From: Palaemon carinicauda
Lineage: Eukaryota > Arthropoda > Malacostraca > Decapoda > Palaemonidae
Direction of reading: 5' to 3'
Length of the DNA stretch: 64,000 nt
Assembly (NCBI RefSeq): GCF_036898095.1
Contig: NC_090725.1
Location: 319,323,073 to 319,387,072, forward strand
Shown here piece after piece: positions 32,069-44,999 of the stretch. The position numbers were made by a program, and so were the translations under genes. Each line of letters starts with the position of its first letter. Positions within the stretch are counted from its first letter, which is position 1. The notes below the pieces were generated by a model, which was given only the letters and a program-made list of their open reading frames with translations, was not told the origin of the DNA and searched no databases.

Positions 32069-32440
32069 ATAAAAATACTATCTTTTCCCTAGGAGATAGT
32101 GTTATAAAACACATTATTCTAATTGAATTTTACCTACTTTCTGAAATAGATTAAGTTTTAATTCAAAGTTCATGTAACCCTTTATAACAAACTTAGGATT
32201 ATAACCAATATCCTTCCAAATACACAATATCCTATAAATATAAGTAAGTCTAATACATTATAAAAATACTTTCTTTTCCCAAGGAGATAGTTATAAAACA
32301 TGATTATAATTGAACTTTACCTAATGTTTGAGGTACATGAACTTTTCATTTAAAGTTCATATAACCCTTTATAACAAACTTAAGATTATAACCAATATCC
32401 TCTCATATATGCAATACTTCTATAAATATAAGTAGGTCAT
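32069..32440 (+). repeat. Tandem duplication, two copies of about 190 bp
   Basis: Copies at about 32069-32255 and 32259-32440 share taaaaatact, tcttttccc, ggagatagt, ttcatgtaaccctttataac / ttcatataaccctttataac, gattataaccaatatcct and tataaatataagta. They are diverged by scattered substitutions and small indels. Confidence 0.85.
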
Positions 32441-33099
32441 AAACACCTATAGAATAAAATAAAATCAGCACCACTATATACTATTCTCATCTTATACTAT
32501 CTTCAGCTTATAATTCCTTACTGCAGTATACTATCCTGAGAATACAAGCCCGTAATATAGTGAATTAAGAATTATTATTCTTAATTCACTCCTCATCTTA
32601 TAATCTCTTACTAAACTATCACGAGCATATGTTCCCTGACTAAGGTTTCATCAGCCAATTATCAAAGATGATGTTTTATCATTTATGACGTATTTGACGC
32701 TGGTCCTGTGTAAGTTAATATATCACTACAAGTTACGGTCCAAATTGTAATGAATAAGCAATTTTGAGAAATTAAAATAAATAGATGCTTTCTGGATTGT
32801 TTGTCCTGAAGATTCTAGATTAACTCAGCATGAAATTAAGTTTTAAATACATTTTTAAAGTTACCAGACAAAAGAGGCAGACATACATTACGTTTTCGAA
32901 TATTCTCTAATGAAAACCTAGAAAAAAGACATCGGATAACAAATATGATTTTAGTATTGTTCGGAACACAAACGTCTCTGACCTCCAAATACTTTTGAAT
33001 GTAAGACGGTTGTAAAAAATCACCAATGAAGGCAAATATATCTTTACATTATGAAATACTTAATTATCTATACTAACCAGCAATTCACCAACATGATGG
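32441..33099. other. AT-rich non-coding DNA
   Basis: Includes a short local inverted word pair (gaattaagaattattattct / taattcac, about 32560-32590). No gene. Confidence 0.45.
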
Positions 33100-33285
33100 C
33101 ATTTTGGGGTTATCAAAAATCAACATTTATATGCGTTGTAAATTTAAAAAATAGAGGAGCTTTCGCAGTTTTTACAAAGGGCCTCTTCAGCTGAGGAGGT
33201 TCTTTATAAAAAAGTGCGAAAGCTCCTGAATGTTCTAAATATACAACCTATAGAACTGGATTTTTAATACCAAAGATTGTTAGCC
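33100..33285. repeat. Foldback element / long hairpin
   Basis: The near-perfect core 33155-33227 (aggagctttcgca at the left, tgcgaaagctcct at the right) is centred on cagctg at 33188-33193. Weaker pairing extends outward through ttgtaaattt / aaatatacaa to about 33100 and 33285. This could be a MITE-like foldback or encode a hairpin RNA. There is no coding potential. Confidence 0.7.
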
Positions 33286-34490
33286 ACAGCATAATGTTTT
33301 ATTTAAGTTACACAATGGCACTGAATAATGCTGAATTCATTACGCATTTTAATTCAGAATTAAAACAAAAATCTAGATTAGCTTTCGTAATAGAAAGAAA
33401 AAATAAGGACCAGGAATTATAAATTCTATAGAGCTTAATGATTGTTACGAAAACAAATATTTATGAAGAGCGAAGCAACAAACTCAAATCTCTTTGGAAA
33501 AAAAAAAAAAAAATTATAATGTCATTCAATTCTAAGTGACTTTATGAAGACTTAAATTTTCTCTTTAGATATTTCTGCAAATCACAAAATAAATTGGATT
33601 TCAAAACTTTAAAATAGAGAAAATAATGGTTTAAAAGATGTATTATATAAATTCATATAAAAATAAACTAAGTTAAATACATAGTTAACTCAGAAAATCT
33701 ATAACATTATTTTATGTTAAAAAGTTATTTTTTCACTCTAATATCTTTTTAAGATATCGGACTATTTAATAAAAACTTGAAATAACGTTTTTTATATGCT
33801 CAGCTTATTGAAGCTGATGATTCTATACTCTTGGCAAATACTTTTTTTGAAGAAACTCGAGTTTGATGCTTGAGAATGGGCTGAATAACCGGGTGATGTA
33901 CCTGCTAAATGGAATGAAGATATTTCTCTCTTTTCACATAGTTGAATAAAATTTCTACATATGCTACGCTACGTAAATTATAATGCGAAACCCACCCTAA
34001 ATCTATATGATAAACCTGTAATCCTAAATCGTACTTATCTACATAGAATAGATGTAATTAAAATTCCTGTAGTCTGACTTCTTAAGAAACCACTGGCAAG
34101 AAAGCTGACTAAACTTGTCCATTTTGGCCGACGATCTATTGAAGGGAAAAAGGAAAATTATCAACACAACAGCTCCATAAGAATCTCACACAAATCACTC
34201 AATACTAGCGCAACACTCCCTCAATCCTTGCAGTGGAAATCAGAACATTTCTCATAGCACAAAGTCCCAACATTCAATATCTGCAAATTATCATCACAAA
34301 TAAATTAGACGCTGATATCAGGGATAAATATTCACTAGATTGAAAATTACTTGGCTTTAATATTTTTCCTATTTTTCATCATAGAGAAAAAGGGGCTTAA
34401 TATAAGGATTGATATTACCATTAAAAAAAATACATTCGATTGGGAATACTGTGATTATTATTTTTTTTTTTTTTTAAGAAGGGAATTGAA
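33286..34490. other. AT-rich non-coding DNA
   Basis: Contains an A-run at about 33500-33514 and a T-run at about 34460-34474. No gene recognised. Confidence 0.45.
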
Positions 34491-34494
34491 TTGA

Positions 34495-34743
34495 AATTAG
34501 GAATATATCCCAACGCTTGAGCACATAAGGCCATTTAGCACCTATTTGTAACCGGGGGAAAATCATAAAGATACACTTTGAATCAAAGTTATTAGAACTT
34601 GGATGGAAAGATGGGAGAATGAAGACAGGAGAAAATGAGATAAAGTTAAAGGCTGTGGAGCTAGGATAGCTACAGTACGTCTTGAATGAACACTGTCAAG
34701 ATAGTTAAGTAACGCCTACAGAAAATCATGTGAGGTGCACTAA

Positions 34744-34750
<7 letters not shown>
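34495..34750 (+). repeat. SINE-like dispersed repeat, diverged
   Basis: The order gcacataaggccatttagca, then gtagctaggat-like purine-rich sequence (ggctgtggagctaggatag), agtaacgcctacag and gtgaggtgcactaatagcac matches, from memory, a frequent decapod repeat (ggccattcagcgct ... aatgcctacag ... tgaggtgcactgacggcac). It ends at a (GA)n tract. Confidence 0.5.

Positions 34751-34797
<47 letters not shown>
34750..34797 (+). repeat. (GA)n microsatellite
   Basis: About 24 GA units directly at the end of the SINE-like repeat. Confidence 0.97.
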
Positions 34798-34799
<2 letters not shown>

Positions 34800-35387
34800 G
34801 TGAGGTGCGAGTTACTTTATTTCGGAGCATCGTGGATCAAAAAAGTAACACTAAGGTAGCTAGGTTATGCAGTATCCAATTCCCATATTTTGTTTTCATT
34901 ACTTTTATAGCTCCATAAATAATTTTTAATCTAATCTTATAATTCTCAATTTAATACTCAAACTACTCTAGCCCCAGTGAGCTCTGATAACCCCTCAGCG
35001 ATAAACTGCTAAACCAATGGTATGACTCCTTTGGGGCAAATAACTAAAATAATGGTATCACTTAAAGGTGCGGGTACATAAATAATTACTGAGAAGATCA
35101 GTAGTGGGTAATTGGAAAGACTTATTCAATATTGGTCGATATCATTTCATATAGCATCCTATTCCAATATGACAATTTGTAAATTCCTCATTACAATAAT
35201 GATTAAGATTTGTTATTACTTTGATAACTAGTCATGTTTGAAATGTGAAGCTTTTTAATCATTACAATTATAATCAAAGTTTGTTAGTTTAAAATACGAC
35301 AAATTGATTCCACTTATATAATGAATTGAAAGGAAAGATGAGAAAAGTGCCAGGAAATTCAATAAACGAAGAAAGGTTGGAATAGCT

Positions 35388-35428
<41 letters not shown>

Positions 35429-37135
35429 ATGAACCTAGTTACGATCCAAGTGTATAATCTAGTAACCTGAACATTTTTATTCTTAGCCAAAATGCCCAAG
35501 GCTAAAAATAGTTAAGAGAATAAAAAAGGAGTAAAGCGGATTATGAATTATTTATATCTAGGGAATTAAAAAAAAAATGGGCATGGTATTCCAATTATTG
35601 TGAATTTCGCAGGTGTAACAGCCATAATACTCTCTTACAATGTTCCGAATTTTCCTCAAGGAAGGATACTGCTTAAAGACTGGACTATTTCTGCATAACA
35701 GTGTCGCATTAATCAGAAAACCTCCCCAGAAATCAATACATTTTATGGGAGTGGATCTTTCATACCTTGACCAATGTAAGGAAATAAACGTAATCTTTGC
35801 CTTAAATCCAGAAAACGTCCCAAACACACAAACCTGACATTATTATTTGTCAACAATTTATAAACCTATTCTTCATACCAAAACAGTTTTCATACAAACA
35901 CACATTCACAAATCTGAACAGCTTTCACGACAACAAGATATTCAAGAACTTATTACACAATTCATGTAAAAATGATTCTAGTGTGTTTTATCCCTCCTTT
36001 ATGTCATGGGCACAAACGACACGAGACAAGAAACAAAATGGAATTTATGAACCAAGCTGTGCACCTTTTCAGAGAGCCCAGGTATCTCGCCATAATAGAA
36101 AGTTCTGAAATGCAAGGCTTCAAAATGACCACTTACTAATTTCCTTGATACATTTACGTTAAATAAACTCATCCTTAATCTTTAACATTTCAATTATATC
36201 TGAATATGAAGTTTTTATGATTTTTTTTTGGAAATAACAGTTACCATCAATTACACATTAACTTCAAAAATAGGATAAACATGTCTGGAGCAAGTTGAAT
36301 CACAATCCTTTTACATTACATAGACTTTCCACTACTTACATTACACAGATCATAAAAAATTTGATATATATGTCATCGACACAAGTGCATACAACTTTGC
36401 TAGAAATGAAAATGATGGACCAAACCCTGTACATTTGACATTATATCTTCCTACAATGCAAGTTTCTTAAACATTTATACCATATTCTTAAATCTGATAA
36501 ACTATTACAAACTTAAAGAATTTGAGGCTTCTGAACAAGTCAATAATGGTATAACACAACCGTAATTTCCATAACTTTAGCTGTCAGGATAAAACCTGCA
36601 CTGACAATACAGCTCGATTAATAAGCAGACTAAAGTCCAACTTGTTTGCCAAAACAAGATGTTGGCCTTTGACAAGTACAATATATTCAAGCTAACACAT
36701 TGAGCTACAGCTCTCAAAACACCAGTAAAAGAATGAACAAATACTGTACATGGGGAATAAAATAAGTCTAAATGAACAAGTGGTTACTCTAGTTAAGATC
36801 AGGAACTATCTCATGGACCTTTTAGCCCACTTTATGGTGAGGAATAAAACGGCAAAAGCTGATGCTCAAAGAGGAAGGGGGCAGAGGGAGACTCATCAGC
36901 CGTATGAGGCGAGAGTAGTTTTTTTAAACATTTCCAAATTGGGATAAGGAAGGATCAAGGATGGGGAGTGGGAGATCTGAAATTAGATGTGAACATCAGG
37001 TTGAAAATAGAGGTTAACATTAACTTAAAATAAAAGAGAACTTCTTCGTAAATAAACCTTATTGGAATATGTAAACAAAATCTCCCTTTACTTCTAATAA
37101 TTAGCATGTTATTCTTCAAGGTATATTCATGTAGC

Positions 37136-37138
<3 letters not shown>
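34798..37138. other. AT-rich non-coding DNA
   Basis: Includes an A-run at about 35391-35421. Overlapping frames at 35558-35827 (-) and 35640-35837 (+) have no recognised motif. No gene called. Confidence 0.45.

Positions 37139-37192
<54 letters not shown>
37139..37192 (+). repeat. (GA)n microsatellite
   Basis: About 27 GA units. The frame running through it (37106-37327) is an artefact. Confidence 0.97.
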
Positions 37193-37194
<2 letters not shown>

Positions 37195-37919
37195 ATATCT
37201 ATATTATTTATACTACCTGGAAATTAAAGGAACTTCCTTAGACTGGAGTGCAGATTTAAATGCATCTATTTTATATCCGATCTATTCTATTTTATACCTA
37301 ATCACAAATATACATTCATCTGCATAACCATATGATTTAAAATTCTTCTCCCTCCCATTAGCTAAAAATAATTTCTACCCTAATTTTTATTTGCCCAAGA
37401 TATTAAAATTTTCACCTAACTATGAAATTACTGTAGAAGCTTTTCCAGCAATCAGCTGGTTGTTGAGGTTACTTTCTTAAACTACTAAATAGCGAGAGAC
37501 ACTTTCTAATATCAGTCAACGGTCAAACCCTTTATATTCTTTTATTTAGTGCAATAGCTATACAATGATTGATTCATAAATAAACAATCAGAAGTTTAGC
37601 AGGTGACCTTAATACCTGTCATAGGTTACTGCTATTTCTATTCACCAAAACATTAAGACCACCATCACAAATATTTGTTCTGTTTAAATCTATAACATCA
37701 CTCTGAGCTCATAACCTTTAAAATTTCCATTTACAAAAATCTAATGAGCTAACTAGACTCTACTTCATTTTTTATCTCTCTTTTACGAACATATATTTCA
37801 TACTCCCATTAACCTATATAATGTAACTTGTTATTTCAATCACCAACAGTGTTCCACACTGCCAATCATCTCTAGTTCATAATACATTTAGGATTGGGTA
37901 ATACTGAGGAATTTTGGCT
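37193..37919. other. AT-rich non-coding DNA
   Basis: No gene or repeat family recognised. Confidence 0.45.
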
Positions 37920-39800
37920 ACAAAATTCAGCACTTTGGCCTGCAGGGCCATTCCGTGCCCAACTGCAACTGAGGGATACCCATGTAACTGGAAGTGCAGG
38001 TAGGGTCAGAAGGAATGTGGAAGAGTAGGTAGGGTTAGAAAGAACGTTGAAGTGCAGGTAGGGTCAAAAGGAACGTGCAAGGGAAGGTTGGGTCACAAGG
38101 AACGTGCAAGTATAGGTAAAGTCAGAATGAACGTGCAAGTGCAGGTAGGGTTAGAAAGAATGTTGAAGTGCAGGTAGGGTCAGAAGGAATGTGGAAGTGT
38201 ATGTAGGGTTAGAAGGAACGTGCAAGTGCAAGAAGGGTCACAAGGAACGTACAAGTGCAGGTATGGTCCCAAGAAACGTACAAGTGCAGGTGCAGGTATA
38301 CAAAGGACGTCCAATTGCAAGAAGGGTCATATGGAAGGTATAATTGCAGGTAGGGTCAGAAGGAACGTGCAAGTTCGGGTAGGATAGAAGGAATGGAGAA
38401 GTGTAGGTAGGGTCACAAGGAACGTGAAAAGTACAGATAGGGTCAGAAGGGACATGCAAGTGTAGGTAGGGTAACAAGGAACAGGCAAGTGCAGGTAGGG
38501 TCAGAAGGAATGTGGAAGTGTATGTAGGGTTAGAAGGAACGTGCAAGTGCAAGAAGGGTCACAAGGAACGTGCAAGTGCAAGAAGGGTCACAAGGAACGT
38601 ACAAGTGCAGGTATGGTCACAAGGAACGTACAAGTGCAGGTATGGTTACAAGGAACGTTCAAGTGCAGGCAGGGTTACAAAGAACGTCCAAGTGCAAGAA
38701 GGGTCACATGGAAGGTATAATTGCAGGTAGGGTCAGAAGAAACGTGCAATTTCGGGTAGGATAGAAGGAATGGGGAAGTGTAGGTAGGGGTCACAAGGAA
38801 CGTGAAAAGTACATATAGAGTCAGAAGGGACATGCAAGTGCAGGTAGGGTCACAAGGAACGTGCAAGTATAGGTAGAGTAACAAGGAGCGTGCAAGTACA
38901 AGTATGGTAGGATGTAATGTGTAAGTGCAAGTAGGGTCAGAAGGAACATCCAAATGCAAGTCGGGTCAGATGAAACGTCCAAGTGCAAGTAGTGTCAGAA
39001 GGAACATGAAAGTCTAGGCAGGGTCAGGAGGAATGTGCAAGTGCAGGTAAGGTCAGACAAAATGTGCAAGTGCAGGTAAGGTCAGGAGGAACGAGCAAGT
39101 TCAGGTAAGGTCAGAAGGAACGAGCAAGTGCAGGTAAGGTCAGAAGGAACGAGCAAGTGCAGGTAAGGTCAAAAGGAACGAGCAAGTGCAGGTAAGGTCA
39201 AAAGGAACGAGCAAGTGCAGGTAAGGTCAGAAGGAATATCCAAGTGCAGGTAAGGTCAGAAGAAACGTACATGGGTAGTTAGGGTCAGGAGGAACGTGCA
39301 AGTGTAGGTAGAGTCAGAAGGAATGTGTATGTGTAAGTTGGGTCCGAAGGAACGTGTATGTGTAGGTAGAGTCAGAAGGAATGTGCAAGTGCAGTTATAG
39401 TCAGAAGAAACGTGCAAGTGTAGGTAGGTTCAGAAGGAATGTGTAAGTGCATCTAGGGTAGGTAGGTATGAGTAAGTGCTGCTATGATCAGTAGGTATGT
39501 GCAAGTGCAGCTATTGTCAGAAGGCACGTGCCAGTGCAGGTAGAATCAGAGGGCATTTGGAGGTTCAGTTACAATCATGTTCAAAGCTATGTTCAAATGC
39601 ATGTATTGTTAGAAGGACCATGCAAGTGCATGCAGGTAAGGTCAAAAGGAACTGGCAAGAGCAGGTAGGATCAGGAGGAACATGCAATTGCACATAAGGT
39701 CACAAGGAACGCACGCATGCAGATATGATAGGAAGGAAGGCTGCAATGACCATCAAGCAATGCCTTAACTGATGTTATTACGCCCCCTACGGAGATAATA
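37920..39800 (+). repeat. SINE-like repeat copy hosting a minisatellite
   Basis: The left edge (cactttggcctgcagggcca, then ccaactgcaactgaggga) and right edge (caagcaatgcctt, ctgatg, attacgccccctacggaga) resemble the two ends of the dispersed repeat seen at 34495. The 29-bp array lies between them. This suggests the array expanded inside one copy. Confidence 0.45.
37985..39735 (+). repeat. 29-bp minisatellite, about 1.75 kb
   Basis: About 60 diverged units of the type aggaacgtgcaagtgcaggt plus agggtcaga. Cleaner subarrays lie at 38100-38300, 38500-38700 and 39060-39260, where units read ggaacgagcaagtgcaggta plus aggtcagaa. Twenty-nine is not a multiple of three, so frames rotate, and apparent proteins on either strand (38238-38959) are not genes. 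Local blocks repeat at higher order: 38165-38345 resembles 38500-38720. Confidence 0.92.
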
Positions 39801-39995
39801 TATTTGATTTCATATCTAGCCTTCCATTAACTTGAATCCTTTGATCATTACTCTACACAATCAATGTTTCATAATCTAGTTCAATGGACCTTCATTCACT
39901 CATATTGCATTACTTTCTTTACAATTTAATCTGTAAGTTTCATTAACTAGCCTCTCCATTAAGTCTCACTAAATTTAATTTCCTCAATTTCTCAC

Positions 39996-40055
<60 letters not shown>

Positions 40056-40859
40056 AGATGTTGCAAAGCAATACAACATGGGACAAAATCTGACTAAAAT
40101 TTTAGAATTATTTACACATTAAAGAACATGCAATACAAGATACCCTACTATTCTTTATCTTTAACATCTGAATCAAAAGAAATATTCTAGCTTGTTTTAA
40201 TTCTTAGAAAAAAAAATTGAAAAGGGGAATAGATTATTTTCAATAGAAGGAAAGCAAAAGGAAATTATTGTGAACGGTTTTCTCTTAGCAATATAAAAGA
40301 AATTTATAAAATATTAGGCTTTTAATATTTTCTTTTTTAAAAAAAACAAAGAGGATAAATCAAATCTCTCGTCAGATTTTATGTTCGTTTGGTGGATGAT
40401 CTAGGAAGAAAAACTTCAGGTGCTACATATGATCAACATACCTTGAATTCCATTAATAAAGAAGTTCTCTTTTAAATGTCCCCCAAAAATTAAAGATAGG
40501 ATAAATTATTGAAAAAGTGTATAAATCTTGAATGCAAGAATTTTAAAGATTTTCCAATTAGATTTTAAATTACAGAGTAATGTGACATAACTCTGGAGAC
40601 TTGAGATTTACAAGAAAACTGAAACTTTTCAGAACAAGTCATTGAAAAAAAGAAACGTGGAATTACTCAGATAGAAACAAGAAACCAATGAGTGACATGA
40701 AATAAGCTATCCATAGCTCTTTAGACCAAGGTGTGTAGCGGAGAACTCCATACACAAAGAATTGCTCTAAATAATTGCATAGGCAATATAATGCTCAAAA
40801 TAACTTATAGATCATGTCATCATCCAATGAGTGCATAGGGCATCCCCTAGAGGTATTCT
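39801..40859. other. AT-rich DNA with (GA)n at 39998-40053
   Basis: Holds one GA microsatellite of about 28 units and otherwise AT-rich sequence. No gene seen. Confidence 0.5.
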
Positions 40860-40995
40860 AAATGACACTAAAGCAGTACCTGCCAAACTTGGCTGAATCC
40901 GTCGTCAGGCTGGGAGGAGTGGAAAGAGGAAAGGTCCCCTTTTGTTCCTTGTTGGATGTCAGCTACGCCACAAATTTGGGGGAAGTTCCTTGGTA
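40860..40995 (+). repeat. Fragment of a common decapod dispersed repeat
   Basis: The words gtcgtcaggctgggaggagt, aggtccccttttgttcctt, gatgtcagctacgcc, aaatttgggggaagttcctt and ggtaaata match, from memory, a repeat end often seen in decapod sequences (aggtcccctttt ... ccaaaattgggggaagtgccttggtata). Partial and diverged. Confidence 0.4.
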
Positions 40996-43900
40996 AATAG
41001 ATAGACTAAAGACGCAAGTATCCAGAAAAACTTCCAAGACAAAGATATGTCATAAATAACTAATTGAACAAAGGAAGAAGGCCCAAATAACTCTATAGAC
41101 AAAGTGTGGCCTGAGTAAACCAGTGTGTGCTACAAAAAGATTCTGAAACCAGGAAATGCTCAAAACTGGGAAATCAAATAAGTAACCATGATAGCTTATT
41201 GAATCAAGAAACTCCTCGGAAAACTCCAAAGATATATGATTCTAAGATCACTACATAGATTGATGAGTTTTCCAAATAACCTAAAAAATAAAAATAAATC
41301 CTGAATTTCTTAACAATTCATTGCTAAGGTGTTCCTCAAATAACTCCATAAACCCAAGTGTGTTTCGAAAGTAGATCTCAAATAAGGAGTATAATTTCGA
41401 AAGCTTGGTAAATCAAGGCATTACCCAATTAAATAGTCAATCTTTGCCCAGAGAAAATTCATAAAACAATAGAAACTCTGCAAGGTATTTTCAAATAGAA
41501 AGTTCCCCCTCCCTCCAAAACACCGAATACTGGAAAAGATCTTTATACCTGAAGTGACAGAAAATATTTCTCTAAGGTACAATTATCTGGAAAAAAAATA
41601 AAATAAACAAGGATTACTACAGAACAACTCTTTAGGGCAGGAAATGCCCAAAGTAACTCAACAGACCAAAGAACAGATACAAAGGATATCAAAATTTACT
41701 CTAAGGAGATACTTTAAACCAGGCCCTATCATCCCCTCACGAAAAAAAAGTAAAGATAAAAAAAAAAAATCTTTAGAAACCAAACTGTCTCTTTCAGCTG
41801 TCAGCTAAAGTTGTCTGAAAATTTATTGAATGCAGAAATAGTGATGAAATCTAGAAAAGCCTTAAAATACTTTATGTATATCTAAGTATGAAAGAAAATA
41901 TTCTGAATTGATATGGGAGGATCATAACCGTTTATATTATTGGTGGCAGGTACCTTTGCAAACCTACTACCTATAATATCATGCGTTCCAATTAAAGGCA
42001 AAGCTGAAAAACCTACAAATATTTACTGAATAAGAAGGCCTAATTGCAAGTAAGGATAGAAAAAAAAATTATGATTTCATCAGCTGAAACACAGGGTAAA
42101 AACCTAGAAATGTTAAGTAGCTTTCCAATCTATCAACTGCGGGAGTCCAATATCCACAAATGGCACCAAGAGAATGGTATCATAGAAATGCAATGGACAA
42201 CAGAAATCACTATAAAATAAAGATCTTCACCGAGTAGGACCTCACCTGTTTGAAAAACTGATCATCAGATAAACCTAAGGTTATAAGAATATATAAATGA
42301 AAGTTAAGATCACACATCTGGACCTGCGTTATACCATGATGAATGAATGATTTGAAGTTCTCTGGCATCCTGACACTATATAATAGAATTAATTATATAC
42401 GTATTTTTTGTAAACAAAAAAATACCAATAGGTACCACAATGCTTGTATGTGAAAAAAGGTCATTTACTATTATTACCAAAACGGTTTAGCTAGATATGT
42501 TTTCTCATCTATAGTATTAAGACAAACAAAGTGTTTTTGTCACTTCAAACATAACAGAAATTACAGCTATAAATTCTCCAGAAGTAGAAATTCCGGTAGC
42601 ATAAAACCGTTACACCAAATGTGCTTAGAAGAATTGTAAACATACAAGCCTTGTGGTCAAAATAAATTAGAATTAAGTGTTATGCAATTTAAAATCGTAT
42701 AACTTTTTTCTAAAGTCCTAATAAAACAAGATATTACCAACATTCCTATGCCTCGTACAAAAAAAAAAAAAAAAAAAAAGTAAGATGTTCAATTGATGAC
42801 AATGGTTTAGTAAGTGGGAGATTAAATATTGTGGCTACTAGTGAATTTAGTATGACACAAAGGTAGCAAAAACCTAAGTTGGTGATTAAAGTTGTTGAAT
42901 TGGTGATTCAGTGATATTTCAAGTTGAATATGAAGTTTAACTTAACTCTATGCTTTGTTCTTTATTGATATTTTCGAATAAAAAAAAAAAAAAAAAAACT
43001 GACAGTAATGTTTACGAGAGTTAAGACGTACTCAGTATTATGTAAAATTTAAATCATATTGCGCAGAAAGGAACTAATGTTAAGATTTATAGAAAAATAG
43101 TTATGCAGTTGGGTTCAAACAAAAACTATTTAGGCAGTATTAGGGTGTTTGGAGCCTCACTTCAAATAGATCTACACAAGAATTTTGATAATTATCATTT
43201 CTCCCCACACCCAAAACTATGGCACTTATGTTTTCCCATGAAGTCACAGATTCTACATTCACACTTGCACAGCAGAACAAAAGTTTTCTTGTGATATTGG
43301 AGATCACCATTATTTCTCTGCCGTCAGGTATTTGTTAACCTCGATTATGCAACCAACTGTATCCTGAAAAAAAAATATGAATAACTAATTTTACAATGTA
43401 GAAAATATTCTATCTTTTCTTACTTTAGCTACTTCATCACTGATAAGACTTTTTTGAGAAATTACCTTTTGCGAAATATCAATATATATATATATAGAAT
43501 GACCAGATAGTATGAAGAAATAAAACTAATAATGTATAGTAATAACAAAATTTATGACCATCCCACTAAAAATAATTTAAGAACTATATCACCTTCGAGG
43601 GAATTTCTTCAATACTTGTTTTTTTTTCGATATTAAAATGTTCAAAACTATATTATACACTTCCATTGATAATTATCACCTACTCTGTAACCTAACTGAG
43701 GTGTAACCTTCTAGAAAAAAACTTAATTAATAACAATTTTAACTTATCTTTAAACTGGTTTCAGTTTAAAATTGCAGCCTCCATTCCTATCATCAGCTTT
43801 GATTTAGATACGAATAATTTAATCTTGTGCGATCAGTATCCCTTCAGTATCTCTTCAGCTTCTATCTCATTCCATCTCATTCCTATATTATTAGGAGAAC

Positions 43901-44990
43901 CAAGTTGCCAGCTGGGAAGTGTTTTATTATTGGCTTTGGCTTTTGGATTTCAAACGTGCAGGTAAATAAACGATCCTGGAAGAAAATAAAATATCTTTAT
44001 TACAAATATTCTTCACCTTCAAGTGATAACCTGACTACTGATAGTTAGTTACTAAGTGTCATTTTTGAGGATTATCTATTAAAATACCTGTCACATTAAC
44101 TTCATCTTTAGAAATCAACAGCCTCTTTTGAGCTTTAAATTTTACAGGATTATAAGGTTCTTAATACAAATATCTTTAGAAGGAACAATACTAATAACCA
44201 TAGCTCGTGAAAAAAAATTAGACATAGTTCAGCATGAATAATTATCCTAAACTACAGCAGCATTCACATATAATATGAGATTGGGGCTTTTATGCCAGCC
44301 CTCTTCTTAAAACAAAATTTCTTGTAAGTACTATTCTTGATAAGATTGCCAGTATCGTTATAGTATTACAATTACGACATAATACTGAATAACAAAATAT
44401 TGTTTCCAATAGTTAATCCAATGATGCGGAAATACAGTCACCAACAATTTAAATTTTTTAATTACCAAGCATAAATGAGAAATGACGAACCTGTAAGAAC
44501 TAATAATTAGAGAGAGAAACTGAGAGGTAGTAAAGTTTATTCATGCTACTATTCTTGACGCTAAAATACTATGAGAAATGCTTTTTACATTCAAATTACA
44601 GAACTATGATATATGCATCACAGTATGGGGATAGGGTTCGAGTCATCAATGTATCTCAACTGATGTATTGTATGTGTATATTGGGGGACCTTTACCAAAT
44701 CTCTTTGGCCCACAACTGAAAGCACTCTTTAGCCTTCTATTTCTCCTATCTCATCTCTTCCTTTCTTAGGCCTTGATACCCACCCGCTATAAGCCTTAAC
44801 TTCTTATTGCTGGTATCTAAGGGTCAAATTTCATATATCCAAAGGGTTTGTATACAATGTATTCCATGAATACTAAACAATTATTCCAAAATAATTATGT
44901 AATGCAGGGTACTCCCATGACATTAAAATCCCTTTCCCTCCATAACCAGATACCTGAAACCGTTAATCTATTGCAATAAAATGTATAGCT
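40996..44990. other. AT-rich non-coding DNA with degenerate repeated words
   Basis: Words like caaataactc-atagacca recur irregularly from 40700 to 41710, suggesting an old, eroded satellite. A-runs lie at about 42760-42779 and 42980-42998, and (TA)n at 43482-43495. The frames at 43103-43294 and 43827-44048 have no recognised motif. Confidence 0.45.
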
Positions 44991-44999
44991 TCCAACTAT

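Noticed and set aside
34730..34918. Arg-Glu repeat protein over (GA)n
   Set aside because: Artefact of the GA microsatellite. The same pattern appears at 37106-37327.
35558..35837. Antisense pair of 89- and 65-codon frames
   Set aside because: No recognisable motif, and both strands are equally open. Left uncalled.
38238..38959. Repetitive proteins on both strands over the minisatellite
   Set aside because: The period of 29 rotates the frame, and openness on both strands reflects the repeat, not coding.
37985..39735. CRISPR-like array
   Set aside because: Units of 29 bp follow one another without unique spacers and diverge gradually. This is a minisatellite in a eukaryotic sequence.
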